Assembly (NCBI GenBank): GCA_963851045.1
Contig: CAWKNC010000001.1
Location: forward strand, 558,001-622,000
DNA: 64,000 nucleotides
Origin: WHSW01 sp963851045
Lineage (GTDB): Bacteria; Actinomycetota; Thermoleophilia; Solirubrobacterales; 70-9
Direction of reading: 5' to 3'
In this document: piece after piece, positions 1 to 9,032 of the stretch
Position numbering within the stretch: position 1 is the first letter of the stretch
Layout of the letters: every line of letters begins with the position of its first letter
Position numbers and translations under genes: made by a program
The notes under the pieces: generated by a model
The model's input: the letters and a program-made list of their open reading frames with translations, nothing else
The model's database searches: none
What the model was told of the DNA's origin: nothing

Positions 1-24
1 TTCTGCGGGTAGGGTTCTTCGCAG

Positions 25-303
25 ATGGCGAAAGTGATGTTCATTCCGGTGAGCGTGATCAGCGGTCTGATCGCCGGATTTCTCGGCCGAACCCTCTTCG
101 ATTTCATCTGGGGGCTGTTCGACGACCAGGAGCCGCCCGCAGCCGGCGATCGAGAGATCGAGCTGCCGAAGCTCGCGGGTGCACTGGTCGCGCAGGGGGC
201 GATCTTCAGCGTGACGCGGGGGCTCGTCGATCACCTCGCGCGGCGCAGCTTCTACAACGCGACCGGAGCCTGGCCCGGCGAGGAGCGCCCGGACGAGGCC
301 TGA
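25..303 (+). CDS. DUF4235 small membrane protein
   Basis: The 92-residue protein matches the DUF4235 pattern known from actinobacteria: a short N-terminal hydrophobic segment (about residues 5-25), a charged middle, a second hydrophobic helix containing ALVAQGAIF (about 52-60), and a closing TGAWPGE motif that resembles the family's usual R/TGTWPGD ending. The family has no assigned function and is thought to sit in the membrane. ATG at 25 is the only sensible start. Its 3' end overlaps the 3' end of the convergent hydrolase gene by about 50 bases, so no terminator fits between them. Confidence 0.8.
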   Translation: MAKVMFIPVSVISGLIAGFLGRTLFDFIWGLFDDQEPPAAGDREIELPKLAGALVAQGAIFSVTRGLVDHLARRSFYNATGAWPGEERPDEA

Positions 304-1067
304 TCGGAGCTGCGACTCGCCTCGAGCAGCAGCTCCGCGATCATCTCCGGGTCGTCCCAGGTCGGCGTGTGGCCGACATCCGGCAGTTCCACGTAGGCCG
401 AACCGGGGGGCATCCGCTCCGGCCTTGGCGGTGATACCAGCTGATCCAGCGTTCCCCACGCGATCGTCGCGGGAACCGTGACCCGCTCCGGCTCCTCGAA
501 GACGTGTGAGCGCATTTCGTCGTTGGCCGCGTCGTACCCGGGGGCCTCGAGCCAGTCGCGGATGAGCGCTCGGCCCTCCGCCGCGCTGAGGCGCTGGGGA
601 TGGCCGACGGTGGTGCGAAGAAACCGCTCTCGCATGTTCGCCGAGGCCAGTAGCCCGCTGAACAGCGGGCCCAGGCGATGGGCCAACCCGCGTGCGTCGA
701 AGCGCCGGGGTCCGAGCGCGTTGCGCCAGAGCCCGGCGGGGGAGATCGCGCAGACGCTTAGCGCGTGACCGGACTTGGCGAGTTCCAACGCGACCCATCC
801 TCCGAGCGAGTTGCCGGCGACGTGAAAGCGATGGAGGTCAAGATCGGAGCAGTGAGCGGCGATCGCCGCGGCGAGGTTTGCCGCTGTCGGCGCCACGCCA
901 TCCGCAAGGATGTCGGATTCCCCGAACCCGGGCATGTCGATCCCAACGACGTCGCGTTCAGCCGCGAGACGTTCTGTGACCGGATCCCAGATCCGACGCG
1001 AGCCACCGAGCCCGTGGATCAGGACTAAAGGTGGGCCGGAGCCCGTTCGCGAGTACGCGATCGCCAT
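252..1067 (-). CDS. Alpha/beta-fold hydrolase
   Basis: This 271-residue protein is an alpha/beta hydrolase. The oxyanion segment is LVLIHGLGG (about residues 14-22). The nucleophile elbow GNSLGG (85-90) gives Ser87. A candidate acid is Asp208 in GTLDQ and the histidine is His233 in VGHTP, so a full catalytic triad is present. The substrate cannot be read from sequence. ATG at 1067 lies 43 bases inside the preceding CFA-synthase gene in another frame, so it is probably the last gene of the minus-strand lipid operon. An esterase or lipase acting on modified lipids would fit that context, but this is an inference. Confidence 0.82.
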   Translation of the reverse strand: MAIAYSRTGSGPPLVLIHGLGGSRRIWDPVTERLAAERDVVGIDMPGFGESDILADGVAPTAANLAAAIAAHCSDLDLHRFHVAGNSLGGWVALELAKSGHALSVCAISPAGLWRNALGPRRFDARGLAHRLGPLFSGLLASANMRERFLRTTVGHPQRLSAAEGRALIRDWLEAPGYDAANDEMRSHVFEEPERVTVPATIAWGTLDQLVSPPRPERMPPGSAYVELPDVGHTPTWDDPEMIAELLLEASRSSDQASSGRSSPGQAPVAL

Positions 1068-2278
1068 CGGTTGGATCCTGCTCCCTTCCTCATAGCTTCA
1101 TTGTCGGCCTTGACGAGCACCATCTGCAGGTCGCGGATGCGCCGCTCGCGAAAGCCCGCCTCCGAGAACGCTAGATAGAAGTTCCACAAACGGTCGAAGC
1201 GGTCGTCGTAGCCGAGCCCGCGCAGACGGGGCGCCGCGGCGTTGAAGCGCTCACGCCAGAGCTCGAGCGTGCGCGCGTAGCTGGCCGTGATGTCGTCGCG
1301 CGACCGGACCGGCAGCGAGTTGTCGGCGCCGAGGCGCTCGATGAGCAACTCGGAGGGGAGACAGCCGCCGGGAAATACATGCGTGTTCGCGAAGCTGCGC
1401 GAGGCCTTCTCGACCTCGTAAGCGTCGTCGTCGATCACGATCGCCTGGAGGAAGACGATGCCCTCGGGCCTGGTGAGCGCGGCGCACTTCTCGAAGAAGG
1501 TGGGGAAGTACTGCCACCCGACTGCCTCGATCATCTCGATCGAGACGAGCTTGTCGTAGACGCCGGTGAGATCGCGGTAGTCGGTGAGGAGCACCTCGAT
1601 GCGATCGTCGAGCCCGGCGGCGCGCACGCGCTCCGTTGCGAGAGCGTGCTGCTCGCGTGAGATCGTGGTTGTCGTGACCCGGCAACCGCGAGTCATTGCG
1701 GCGTGGATCGCGAGCCCACCCCAGCCCGTGCCGATCTCGAGCAGGTGGTCGTCGGGGGTGAGCTCGAGCCGCTCGCATATCCGTTCGAGCTTGGCGAGCT
1801 GGGCGTCCTCGAGGGTCGTGGTCGGGTCGTCGAAGATCGCGGATGAGTACTGCATGCGCTCGTCAAGGAAGGCCGCGAACAGAGAGTTGCCGAGGTCGTA
1901 ATGCGCGGAGATGTTGCGCGCGGCGCCGGCGCGAGTGTTTCGCGGGACCATCCGCCCGAGCCGCTGCATCACCAGCAGCGGCAGCCGGAACGCCCGCCGC
2001 CAGCGGTCGAAGGCGGGCATCGTCCGCGCGCCGATGCGGATCAGCGAAACGAGATCGTCGGACGTCCAGAGGCCGTCGATGTAGCCCTCGCCGAGGCCCG
2101 TGCTTCCGCGCAGCGTCCAGCGATAGGTGCGCGGGTCGTGAACGACCACGCGGGCGCGCAGCTCAGCGTCGGCCGGACCAAAGGTGCGCACGCGGCCCGC
2201 TTCGACGACGTCGATGCGGCCGACTCGCAGGCGCGAGAGGATCGCGAACAGAAACAACCGGGCCAGCCGGGCGGTCAC
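1025..2278 (-). CDS. Cyclopropane-fatty-acyl-phospholipid synthase family methyltransferase
   Basis: The 417-residue protein has the layout of CFA/mycolic-acid cyclopropane synthases. A lipid-binding N-terminal part is followed by HYDLGN (126-131), YSSAIF (144-149), the SAM motif EIGTGWGG (181-188) and SIEMIEAVG (247-255). The reaction would be SAM-dependent methylene or methyl transfer to unsaturated acyl chains of membrane lipids. The frame stays open upstream, but GTG at 2278 is chosen because it overlaps the stop of the upstream amine oxidase-DUF1365 gene as GTGA, a translational-coupling arrangement, and because similarity starts there. A branched-chain methyltransferase relative cannot be excluded. 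Confidence 0.88.
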   Translation of the reverse strand: MTARLARLFLFAILSRLRVGRIDVVEAGRVRTFGPADAELRARVVVHDPRTYRWTLRGSTGLGEGYIDGLWTSDDLVSLIRIGARTMPAFDRWRRAFRLPLLVMQRLGRMVPRNTRAGAARNISAHYDLGNSLFAAFLDERMQYSSAIFDDPTTTLEDAQLAKLERICERLELTPDDHLLEIGTGWGGLAIHAAMTRGCRVTTTTISREQHALATERVRAAGLDDRIEVLLTDYRDLTGVYDKLVSIEMIEAVGWQYFPTFFEKCAALTRPEGIVFLQAIVIDDDAYEVEKASRSFANTHVFPGGCLPSELLIERLGADNSLPVRSRDDITASYARTLELWRERFNAAAPRLRGLGYDDRFDRLWNFYLAFSEAGFRERRIRDLQMVLVKADNEAMRKGAGSNRWRSRTRERAPAHL

Positions 2279-4323
2279 GAGGAGCGCTCCGGATGGGCGA
2301 ACCAGGGAGCGCCCTTGAGCCGTAGCCGCAGCGCCTGCCAGTAGATCCGGGCAACGACCTGGGCTGTCATCGCCGGATAACGGCGCAGCATCCTCGAGGC
2401 GACCGCGGGCACGAGTTCGCGCCGCTCGAGCGAGAGAGTCGCGTCGAACGCGAGACGATCGTCCTGGTAGCTCGCGATGTGCACCGAGAGCGAATCGTCG
2501 GGAACGGTCGTGCGCCACTCGTAGACGTGGTCCATCGCCATCAGCGGCGAGACGTGAAACTCCTTGGCGACTCGTCCGCGAATCACTCGCGAGTCGTCGG
2601 AGCCGCCGATCACGTAGGCATGACTCTCGCCCCACGGCGTGTTGTTGACCTCGGCGACGACGGCTTCGACGGACTCACCAGCCTCGTCGAAGCAGAAGAA
2701 GAAGCTCACGGGGTTGAAGCAATGCCCGAAGTAGCGAAGGTTGGCCAGCATCCGCACCGGACCGGCCGGGCGCTCACCGCGCTCGGCGGCGACGAGATCG
2801 CGGACGCATTCATCCAGCGGGCGATCGGGGTCGCCGAGGTGATCGGAGCGCTTGAAGCGAGCGAGGGCCGGGCGACGCGCCGACCAGCCGCGCAGCGGAT
2901 CCAGGACCTCGGGCAACTCCGCCAGGTCCAGGTAGGTCATGAAGATCGGGTAGCTGAACGAGTGCTCGATCGGATCGACTCGGCGATGGCGAACCGTCCC
3001 CTCATAGAGCGCAGAAGCAGGATTCACGCACGCCGCCAATCTCAGGTCGGCCGAGCTCGGTGCCCGCGTGTCGTCCAGCAGCGTCTCGCAGGCGCGGAGC
3101 GCGCTCCAGCAGCCGTCCTCGTGAAATCCCCAGCGCCAGTAGGCGCCGCAGTAGTGGATCCGGTCGACCCCGCTGATCTCGCTCCATCGCGCCTGCGCGG
3201 CAACGCTCGCGCGGGTGATCTCGGGATGCTCATAGTCGATCCGCTCAATCACGTGATCGTCCTCGATTCGGTCCTCCAGATTCAAGCTGACGAAGTAGTC
3301 ACGCGCAGCGTCGAAACGCTGGAGGTTGTTCATCCAATAGGTGACCGCCGTGCGCTTCGCCGGGGGCCCAGTCGGGTCGTCGAGATGGAAGTTCCAGCTG
3401 GCCCACGCGCGCCGGCGCTTTGGCATCAGCGAGGCGTCCGTGTGCAGGACCGCCTCGTTTGCCTGGTAGGCCATCGCTCCCAGGATCTCGCTCTCAGGTG
3501 GCGTTGGCGCATCCAGCATTCGCAGCGCCTGGTCGGAGTGGGCGGCGATGACGACCTCATCGAAGAGCTCGGGCTCGTTCCCGTCGGCGGTGACGATGAC
3601 CCCGTCGGCACGACGCTCGACCGCGCGGACCGGCGTAGCGCTGAGGACGCGTCCGCCGAACTGCTCGAGCAGACGCTCGACATACACGCGCGATCCGCCC
3701 GGGATCGTCTTCCACTGCGGGCGACCAGCCAGCTGAAGCTGACCGTGGTTTTCGAGGAACTCCGCCAGAAAGCCCAGAGGGAACTCCCAGATCGCCTCCG
3801 GGTCGGCCGACCAGACGGCGGAGATCTCGGGTATGACAGCCCGCTCGCAGAACTCGCGCGAGTAGCCGGAGTCGCGGAGGAACTCGCCGACGGTCGGTGC
3901 GTCGGCGCGCCCCGCAAGCGGCCTGACCTCGCGGTTGAAGCGCAACTGATCGCGGATCAGCCGCCAGAAGCCGGGGCGCAGCAGATTTGAACGCTGAGCG
4001 AACAGGCCCCGGCGCGTATTGGCGAACTCAAAGCTTCCATCGGCGGACGCGATCGACATTCCCATCTCCGAGTCGCAGGTCTCGACGCCGAGCTCGCTCA
4101 GAAGGCTGGTGAATTGCGGGTAGTTGCGGTCGTTGTGGACGATGAATCCGGTGTCGACCCAGACCTCTCCGCGCGGGTCGTCGACGCGGACCGTGTTCGT
4201 ATGACCGCCGATCCGATCGCTTGCTTCGAAGACGGTCACGTCGTGTCTGGCGTCGAGTAGTCGCGCGGCCGTGAGGCCGGCGATTCCAGTGCCGATCACG
4301 GCAATTTTTGACGGGGCGACCAT
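2275..4323 (-). CDS. FAD-dependent amine oxidase fused to DUF1365
   Basis: A single 682-residue reading frame joins two proteins that are usually separate. Residues 1-420 are a flavin amine oxidase/desaturase-like protein (COG2907 type) with the dinucleotide motif GTGIAG (11-16), a following acidic residue in FEASDRIGGHT, and the C-terminal FAD segment GAYWRWGFHEDG (393-404). Residues about 436-680 are DUF1365, starting at SALYEGTVRHRR. In many bacteria the oxidase, DUF1365 and CFA synthase genes are neighbours, which supports a joint role in modifying unsaturated acyl chains. ATG at 4323 precedes the FAD motif directly; the open frame upstream lacks similarity. No frame break was seen at the junction. 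Confidence 0.88.
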   Translation of the reverse strand: MVAPSKIAVIGTGIAGLTAARLLDARHDVTVFEASDRIGGHTNTVRVDDPRGEVWVDTGFIVHNDRNYPQFTSLLSELGVETCDSEMGMSIASADGSFEFANTRRGLFAQRSNLLRPGFWRLIRDQLRFNREVRPLAGRADAPTVGEFLRDSGYSREFCERAVIPEISAVWSADPEAIWEFPLGFLAEFLENHGQLQLAGRPQWKTIPGGSRVYVERLLEQFGGRVLSATPVRAVERRADGVIVTADGNEPELFDEVVIAAHSDQALRMLDAPTPPESEILGAMAYQANEAVLHTDASLMPKRRRAWASWNFHLDDPTGPPAKRTAVTYWMNNLQRFDAARDYFVSLNLEDRIEDDHVIERIDYEHPEITRASVAAQARWSEISGVDRIHYCGAYWRWGFHEDGCWSALRACETLLDDTRAPSSADLRLAACVNPASALYEGTVRHRRVDPIEHSFSYPIFMTYLDLAELPEVLDPLRGWSARRPALARFKRSDHLGDPDRPLDECVRDLVAAERGERPAGPVRMLANLRYFGHCFNPVSFFFCFDEAGESVEAVVAEVNNTPWGESHAYVIGGSDDSRVIRGRVAKEFHVSPLMAMDHVYEWRTTVPDDSLSVHIASYQDDRLAFDATLSLERRELVPAVASRMLRRYPAMTAQVVARIYWQALRLRLKGAPWFAHPERSS

Positions 4324-4427
4324 GTCCTGCACTACGCGCGAAGGGGCGGCCCGGATCAGATGCGGGCTCGGTCGCGGCCGTCGTTTGACGCCGTCAGCGC
4401 GCACGCTGTCGCTACTGTGGCCCGCTG

Positions 4428-6103
4428 ATGAAGCGGCGAGAGAGGTTCGCGCCGACGGCCGCGATCGCGTGTGCGGTGCTGATGGCGTTGGCAGCGCCCG
4501 CGGCAGCCGCTGACGATCCGGCCGCTCAGTCGCCGTTCGGCGGCCAGCCGGTACCACGGCTGACCGAGCCGAGTCGCGACCTTCCACGGCCGCCCGGCGC
4601 AGCCATCTCAGCGGCCGAGGCGATCGATGCGGCCTCGAGCAACGCCACGATCCGAGAGGAGCGCTCGGCCACGCCGGGCGCGCAGGCGGTTGCTCTGATC
4701 CGTGGCGCGCGCTGGCAGGTCGAGTACCGCGCCGGTGACGATCTCATTGCCTACGCGATCGTCGATGGCGACGGGCACGTTGACGAGGCGTGGCGCGACT
4801 TTCAGGTGTCGACGCCCCTCGCACGTGGCTATCAGGGATTCGATCGCCCAGAAGGTCAACGCTCCGTACGTGTGGATTGCGCTCTGTCTGCTCTTCGTCG
4901 CGCCGTTTTTCGACCCACGGCGACCCCTTCGCCTGGTCCACCTGGACCTGTTCGTGATCCTCGGCCTCGGGGTCTCGCTGTTCTTCTACAACCGCGCCGA
5001 GATCACCGCTTCGGTCGGGCTCATCTATCCCGTTCTCGGCTATCTGCTGCTGCGCGGATTGATCGCGGGCTTTCGCCCACGCCAAGAGGCTGGGGCGCTG
5101 ATTCCGTTCGCTTCGGTTCGCTGGCTCGCTTTCGGCGTGTTCGCTCTGCTGGTCGGACGTGCCGTACTCAACATCGTCGACTCGCACGTGATCGACATCG
5201 GCGTCGCTGGCGTGATTGGCGGCGATCGCATCGGCGGCGGACAGGGGCTTTACGAGGGAGCGTTCTCGCCCGGCCTCGATCTGCGCGGTGACGTCTACGG
5301 GCCGGTCAACTACCTCGCCTACCTGCCGTTCACCGCGATCTTCGGCTGGGATGGCGTGTGGAACGCCGACGTTCCGGCCGCGCATGCCGCGGCGATCGGG
5401 TTCGACCTCGCCTGCGTCGCCGGGCTCTGGGCTCTCGGGCGGCGGTCTGCGCGACGGGGAGGAGGGCCGCGCGCTCGGTTGGGCGCTTGCGTTCGCGTGG
5501 GTCGCGTGCCCGTGGACGCTCTACACGATGAACGCCAACGCAAACGACGCGCTGATCGCGGCGCTCGGCATCGGTGCGCTCATCGCGGTGCGCTCGGCGC
5601 CAACACGCGGAGCGTTGCTGGGGCTGGCCACGGCGGCCAAGTTCGGCCCCGCGGCGCTCGCGCCGCTGTTTGCAACCGGCGAAGGCGAACGCCGCTGGCG
5701 CGGCGCCGTGATCTTCTCCGTGGCGTTCGCGATCGTCTGCGTTGTTGCGTTCGCCCCGTTCATCCCCGACGGCGGTGTGCGCGAGCTTTACGACCGCACG
5801 CTCGGCTACCAGGCGACGCGCAGCTCGCCGTTCAGCATCTGGGGCCAGGCGCCCTCGCTCGACTGGCTGCAGTCACTGGCGCGCGTGGCGGCAGCGGGGC
5901 TTGCCGTCGCAGTCGCCTTCTGGCCGCGCCGCAAGACGGCGCTTCAGATCGCTGCCCTCGCGGCGGCGGTGACCATCGCGGTCCAGTTGACCGCCGGGCA
6001 CTGGTTCTACTTCTACGTGGTCTGGTTCTTGCCGTTTGTCCTGGTCGCGGGCTTCGGCTCGCAGCAGCGGATCACCGCCCAGAACGGAAGCGGGCGCCCG
6101 TAG
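4428..6103 (+). pseudogene. Frameshifted GT87-like multi-pass membrane protein
   Basis: The gene reads in three successive frames. Frame 1 (from ATG 4428) gives a signal peptide and a PepSY-like extracytoplasmic segment ending at ARGYQG. Frame 2 continues as QKVNAPYVWIALCLLF with several membrane helices. Frame 3 resumes at LRDGEEGRALGWAL and runs to the stop at 6103. Dropping one T at 4839/4840 and one T at 5446 restores a continuous protein of 557 residues. With about ten helices and motifs such as GDVYGPVNYLAYLP and AAKFGP, it resembles polyprenyl-phosphate-dependent GT87/DUF2029 mannosyltransferases. It could be a real pseudogene or a gene damaged by sequence error. A TACTGT hexamer at 4413-4418, nine bases before the ATG, would suit a leaderless transcript. 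Confidence 0.7.
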
Positions 6104-6112
6104 GCGCCCGCT
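6089..6112. terminator. GC-rich hairpin between convergent genes
   Basis: A perfect inverted repeat, AGCGGGCGCC-CGTA-GGCGCCCGCT, has 10-bp arms and a 4-base loop. It overlaps the stop of the GT87-like gene and precedes the convergent ferritin-like gene, so it could terminate transcription from both sides. There is no clear U-tract, which is common for high-GC terminators. Confidence 0.65.
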
Positions 6113-6139
6113 CCTTCCCGCTGTCTGTCTGTCCGAGCG

Positions 6140-6868
6140 CTACTGGATGAAGCGCGTTCCGCGAACCGCGTTGAGGACCCGCTTGGCCTTCCACGGATCA
6201 TCGAACGCGCCGTCCGGCGAGATCGCATGCGCTGAGTTGCGCGCCAGCAGACCGAAGGCGCCAGCGTGGCGAGCCTCGACGGTGGCGATGGTCAGCGCCG
6301 CCTTCAGCACCTTCGGGTTCTTGATGTTGAACCCCTGGCCCAGGTACGCGTGCACGCCGACGTTCTCGAGCGCGTAAGCGGTCGCGAGGAACTCGCCGGT
6401 GTTGGTGGTTGTCGTGCCGAAATCGAACTTCGGCTCCTTGACCGCCTTGCGACCCAGGACGCCCTTCAGCGCTTCGACGTGAATGTTCTCGTCGATCGTG
6501 GTCCGCTTGAGGACGATCTTTGTCTGACCGCTCGCGAAACCGTTCGCGGTGGCCTCGTTGTAGAACGCGGCCTCGAGGTACTCGAGGGTCAGGGCGTAGT
6601 TGAGGATGCCAATGTCGCCGGCGCCGAAAGCGTTCGGCGGACGACCACCCTTCTCGAACGTTCCGGCGAGCGCCGTGCCCGGTGCGAGCGCCCCGAGCAG
6701 CGCGCCGCCGCTGATCGCCGCGCCTCCTGCGAGGCCCGCCTTCTTGAAGAAGTCGAGGCGGGTATCGCCTGTTTTCTCGAGAACTTCCATGGCCTCGGCG
6801 GCCTTCTCGCCAATGGCGCCGTCGGCGTCAATCGCCTCGAGCTTCAAACCGGTTTCCGCAGAACTCAT
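6140..6868 (-). CDS. Ferritin-like domain protein (DUF4439/PCC13-62 type), exported
   Basis: The 242-residue protein has a hydrophobic stretch preceded by FFKKAGLAGG (about residues 39-70), resembling an internal export signal after a 38-residue leader. The rest is a four-helix ferritin-like domain with carboxylate/histidine segments LEYLEAAFYNEA, ENIHVEAL, ALENVGVHAY and VEARHAGAF, spaced as in desiccation-related PCC13-62 proteins. Metal binding is plausible; ferroxidase activity is not shown. ATG at 6868 has a strong AGGAGG ribosome site just upstream. A GC-rich hairpin separates it from the upstream FAH-family gene, so it probably has its own promoter. Confidence 0.83.
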   Translation of the reverse strand: MSSAETGLKLEAIDADGAIGEKAAEAMEVLEKTGDTRLDFFKKAGLAGGAAISGGALLGALAPGTALAGTFEKGGRPPNAFGAGDIGILNYALTLEYLEAAFYNEATANGFASGQTKIVLKRTTIDENIHVEALKGVLGRKAVKEPKFDFGTTTTNTGEFLATAYALENVGVHAYLGQGFNIKNPKVLKAALTIATVEARHAGAFGLLARNSAHAISPDGAFDDPWKAKRVLNAVRGTRFIQ

Positions 6869-6901
6869 GTGACCTCCTGGGTCGTTCAGGAATAGAGACG
6901 T

Positions 6902-6935
6902 TCCGACCTCCCTACGGGGAGAAGGGAGCGTCGGA
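6902..6935 (-). terminator. Long imperfect hairpin after the FAH-family gene
   Basis: TCCGAC-CTCCCT, a 9-base loop, then AGGGAG-c-GTCGGA forms a 12-bp stem with one bulged base. It lies 11 bases after the FAH gene's stop and before the ferritin-like gene. It is best read as the FAH gene's terminator, though it could also fold in the ferritin-like gene's 5' leader. Confidence 0.6.
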
Positions 6936-6945
6936 TCAGCGGAGG

Positions 6946-7782
6946 TCAGGAACCGATGGTGGTGCGAAGCTCGCCGAGCTGCGGCGAGCTGACGACGAGT
7001 TCATCACCCGGCTTGAGCCAGACACTCGGATCGCGGGCGCCGCCGACTCCGGCCGGCGTCCCGGTTGCGATGACGTCCCCTGGCTCGAGCGTCATCAGTC
7101 GCGAGAGGTGCGAGACGATCTGCGGGATCGAGAAGATCAGTCCGGCGGTGGTGTCCTCCTGCATCCGCTCACCGTTGAGATCCAGGGCAATCCCGATCGC
7201 GTCATCGGGACCGGCCTCGTCGCGAGTCACGAGCGCCGGCCCGCATGGAGCAGAGCCGTCGAAGACCTTGCCTGGCATCCACTGGGGCGTCGCGAACTGC
7301 AGGTCTCGGGCCGAGAGGTCGTTGAGCAGGGTGTAGCCCGCCACGTGTTCGAGCGCTTGCGATTCGTCGATCTCCTTGGCAACGCGGCCGATTACCACCG
7401 CCACCTCGGCCTCGTAGTCGACCTTCGAGCTCGCGCCGGGCAGCGACACGGTTGCGCCGTCAGGCCGCAGCGCGTTGCGGAACTTCGCAAAGAAGGTCGG
7501 ACTCGGTGGCGGTTCGGCCCGGGCCTCGGCGGCGTGCTTGGCGTAGTTGAGGCCGATCCCGATGATCTTCTCCGGGTCGGGGACCGGCGGGGCGAGGATC
7601 GCGTCCGCCAGCGGAAGTCCCACGCCCTCCACGTTGGCGAGCTCACCGAGGCGGTCCGCGGCGAGCAGTTCTCGGAGTGTGGAGCCGCCGCCGCCGAGCG
7701 CATCCCAGGCGTCGATAACGGTGTTCTCGCTGATCAGTCCGGCGCGTGGTCCGCGCTCGCTCTCATAGGTGACGACTCGCAC
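6946..7782 (-). CDS. Fumarylacetoacetate hydrolase family protein
   Basis: This 278-residue protein has the FAH fold. IGIGLNYAKHAAE (74-86) contains the catalytic-type His83. Metal ligands are Glu124 and Glu126 in DYEAEVAVV and Asp155 in LLNDLSARD, and the family motif ATGTPAGVG follows near residue 240. Family members hydrolyse or decarboxylate acylpyruvates and other beta-diketo acids (for example fumarylpyruvate or oxaloacetate) in aromatic degradation. The exact substrate is not predictable, and no aromatic pathway genes are adjacent. It is divergent from the tRNA-Asp gene. Confidence 0.88.
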   Translation of the reverse strand: MRVVTYESERGPRAGLISENTVIDAWDALGGGGSTLRELLAADRLGELANVEGVGLPLADAILAPPVPDPEKIIGIGLNYAKHAAEARAEPPPSPTFFAKFRNALRPDGATVSLPGASSKVDYEAEVAVVIGRVAKEIDESQALEHVAGYTLLNDLSARDLQFATPQWMPGKVFDGSAPCGPALVTRDEAGPDDAIGIALDLNGERMQEDTTAGLIFSIPQIVSHLSRLMTLEPGDVIATGTPAGVGGARDPSVWLKPGDELVVSSPQLGELRTTIGS

Positions 7783-7816
7783 GGCAGCTGACCCTATCCC
7801 TTCGGCGCGGAGCGCC

Positions 7817-7822
7817 TATCAT
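7817..7822 (+). promoter_or_regulatory. Candidate -10 element for tRNA-Asp
   Basis: TATCAT lies 19 bases before the first base of the tRNA, a plausible -10 hexamer for a transcript with a short 5' leader. No good -35 box at 16-18 bases was found, so the call rests on the hexamer and its position only. Confidence 0.35.
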
Positions 7823-7841
7823 CAGCCGCCGGGCTATTCCC

Positions 7842-7915
<74 letters not shown>

Positions 7916-7916
7916 T

Positions 7917-8441
7917 TCATCGCAAGCTCAGTAGCGGCGCTGGTTTGCGGTCGCACTCGCGGGGGACTTCCGAGTGGGGCGGCTTGTACGCGGAGAGCGC
8001 GGTTAAGTCGCCCCGCGCCCGGCGCCAGCGGCATCCCGGAGCCGTGGTGGTGGTTGTGTACGAGCGCTTCATGATGCGTTTCAGAGCCGCCTCGTCAACG
8101 TCGGCGAGCCTCTTGATGTAGAGACATGACCTCGAGGTCGAGTGCCTTCCGAGCTTCGCGAGATCCTCTGCGTGGTCGCCGTCCATGCAGTAGATCGTCG
8201 TCTTGCCCTTACGAGGTGAGAACCCGATCGCCGGCCAGTCGCGCTGGCTGCCGTCTGCGTAGCCGACGCTGTACGTGTCGAACCCGATGATCGAGTCGCC
8301 CCACATCAATGGCGGGTGGCTGGTGATGTCCGTCAGCATCTCGACGAGTCGGCCAGCGTCGGCTCGCTGATCGGGATCGGCAATCGCCTCGATGAACGCA
8401 TCGACGTCGGCGTCGGTCGCCCGAGTCTTCGGCTCCGCCAT
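7917..8441 (-). CDS. DUF1801 domain protein
   Basis: The 174-residue protein carries a DUF1801 (YdhG-like) domain over about residues 10-130: VDAFIEAI, MWGDSIIGF, the aromatic IGFSPRKGKTTIYC and CLYIKRLADVDEAALKRI. The family has an SCP2-like small fold with no established activity. The last 40 residues are basic, rich in Ser/Pro, and do not look like the family, so the true end may differ or the tail may be recent read-through. The gene stops two bases past the convergent tRNA-Asp. Confidence 0.72.
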   Translation of the reverse strand: MAEPKTRATDADVDAFIEAIADPDQRADAGRLVEMLTDITSHPPLMWGDSIIGFDTYSVGYADGSQRDWPAIGFSPRKGKTTIYCMDGDHAEDLAKLGRHSTSRSCLYIKRLADVDEAALKRIMKRSYTTTTTAPGCRWRRARGDLTALSAYKPPHSEVPRECDRKPAPLLSLR

Positions 8442-8552
8442 CGATCCGAACTATGCCTGTGAACGCGGCCGCCCATCGCCCAAGTGCCCGAACGTCGCTG
8501 AAGGCCGCCTATAGGACTAACTCCGCGACGTTCGGCGCAAGGGGCGGGTTGA

Positions 8553-8972
8553 CTAGGTCGTCTCGAGCTCGATCCACTCGTTGTCGAGCAGGCCCGCCAG
8601 CTCGAAGATCTTTCGCACACGTTCCTGAGCGCCCTTGACTCGCAGCGTGTCGCCGCGCTCTGCGAGCTGGCGCGCGGCGGCAACCATGGCCGCAATCCCC
8701 ATCGAGTCGACGAATCCGCACGCGCGCATGTCGACCTCGACGTCACCGCCGTGGTCAAGCGCCTCGCTGAGGACCTCGCGCACCTCAGGTGCTGCCGCAA
8801 GATCGAGCTCGCCGAGCAACGTCACCACGGCGCCTCCCTCCTTGCCAGAAGCGAACAGGGCCTTGAACGATCCCGGCTTATCCCCATCCCGGGTCGCGAA
8901 ACGCGGCCTACCTTCAGGCTTTTTCGAACGTCTTGGCACTTCCCCAGTCCCCAAACTCGGATGCGGCAACAA
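8553..8972 (-). CDS. STAS-domain anti-sigma factor antagonist
   Basis: This 139-residue protein has a STAS domain (about residues 36-138): VVTLLGELDLAAAPEVREVL is the first strand-helix unit and CGFVDSMGIAAM holds the phosphorylatable Ser90 of SpoIIAA/RsbV-type proteins. Such proteins bind an anti-sigma kinase when unphosphorylated and free a stress sigma factor. No kinase, phosphatase or sigma gene is adjacent, so its partner must lie elsewhere. The first 30 or so residues are polar and may not all be translated; an internal start is possible. Confidence 0.82.
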   Translation of the reverse strand: MLPHPSLGTGEVPRRSKKPEGRPRFATRDGDKPGSFKALFASGKEGGAVVTLLGELDLAAAPEVREVLSEALDHGGDVEVDMRACGFVDSMGIAAMVAAARQLAERGDTLRVKGAQERVRKIFELAGLLDNEWIELETT

Positions 8973-9032
8973 TCTTGTCAGACGCGCCTCAAGCGTGCGG
9001 CGCCTCGCCGGCCGGTGGCGGATCGGCTGCGC

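Noticed and set aside
2479..3990. A 503-codon plus-strand frame opposite the amine oxidase-DUF1365 gene
   Set aside because: No recognisable motif, and the opposite strand has clear FAD and DUF1365 signatures throughout.
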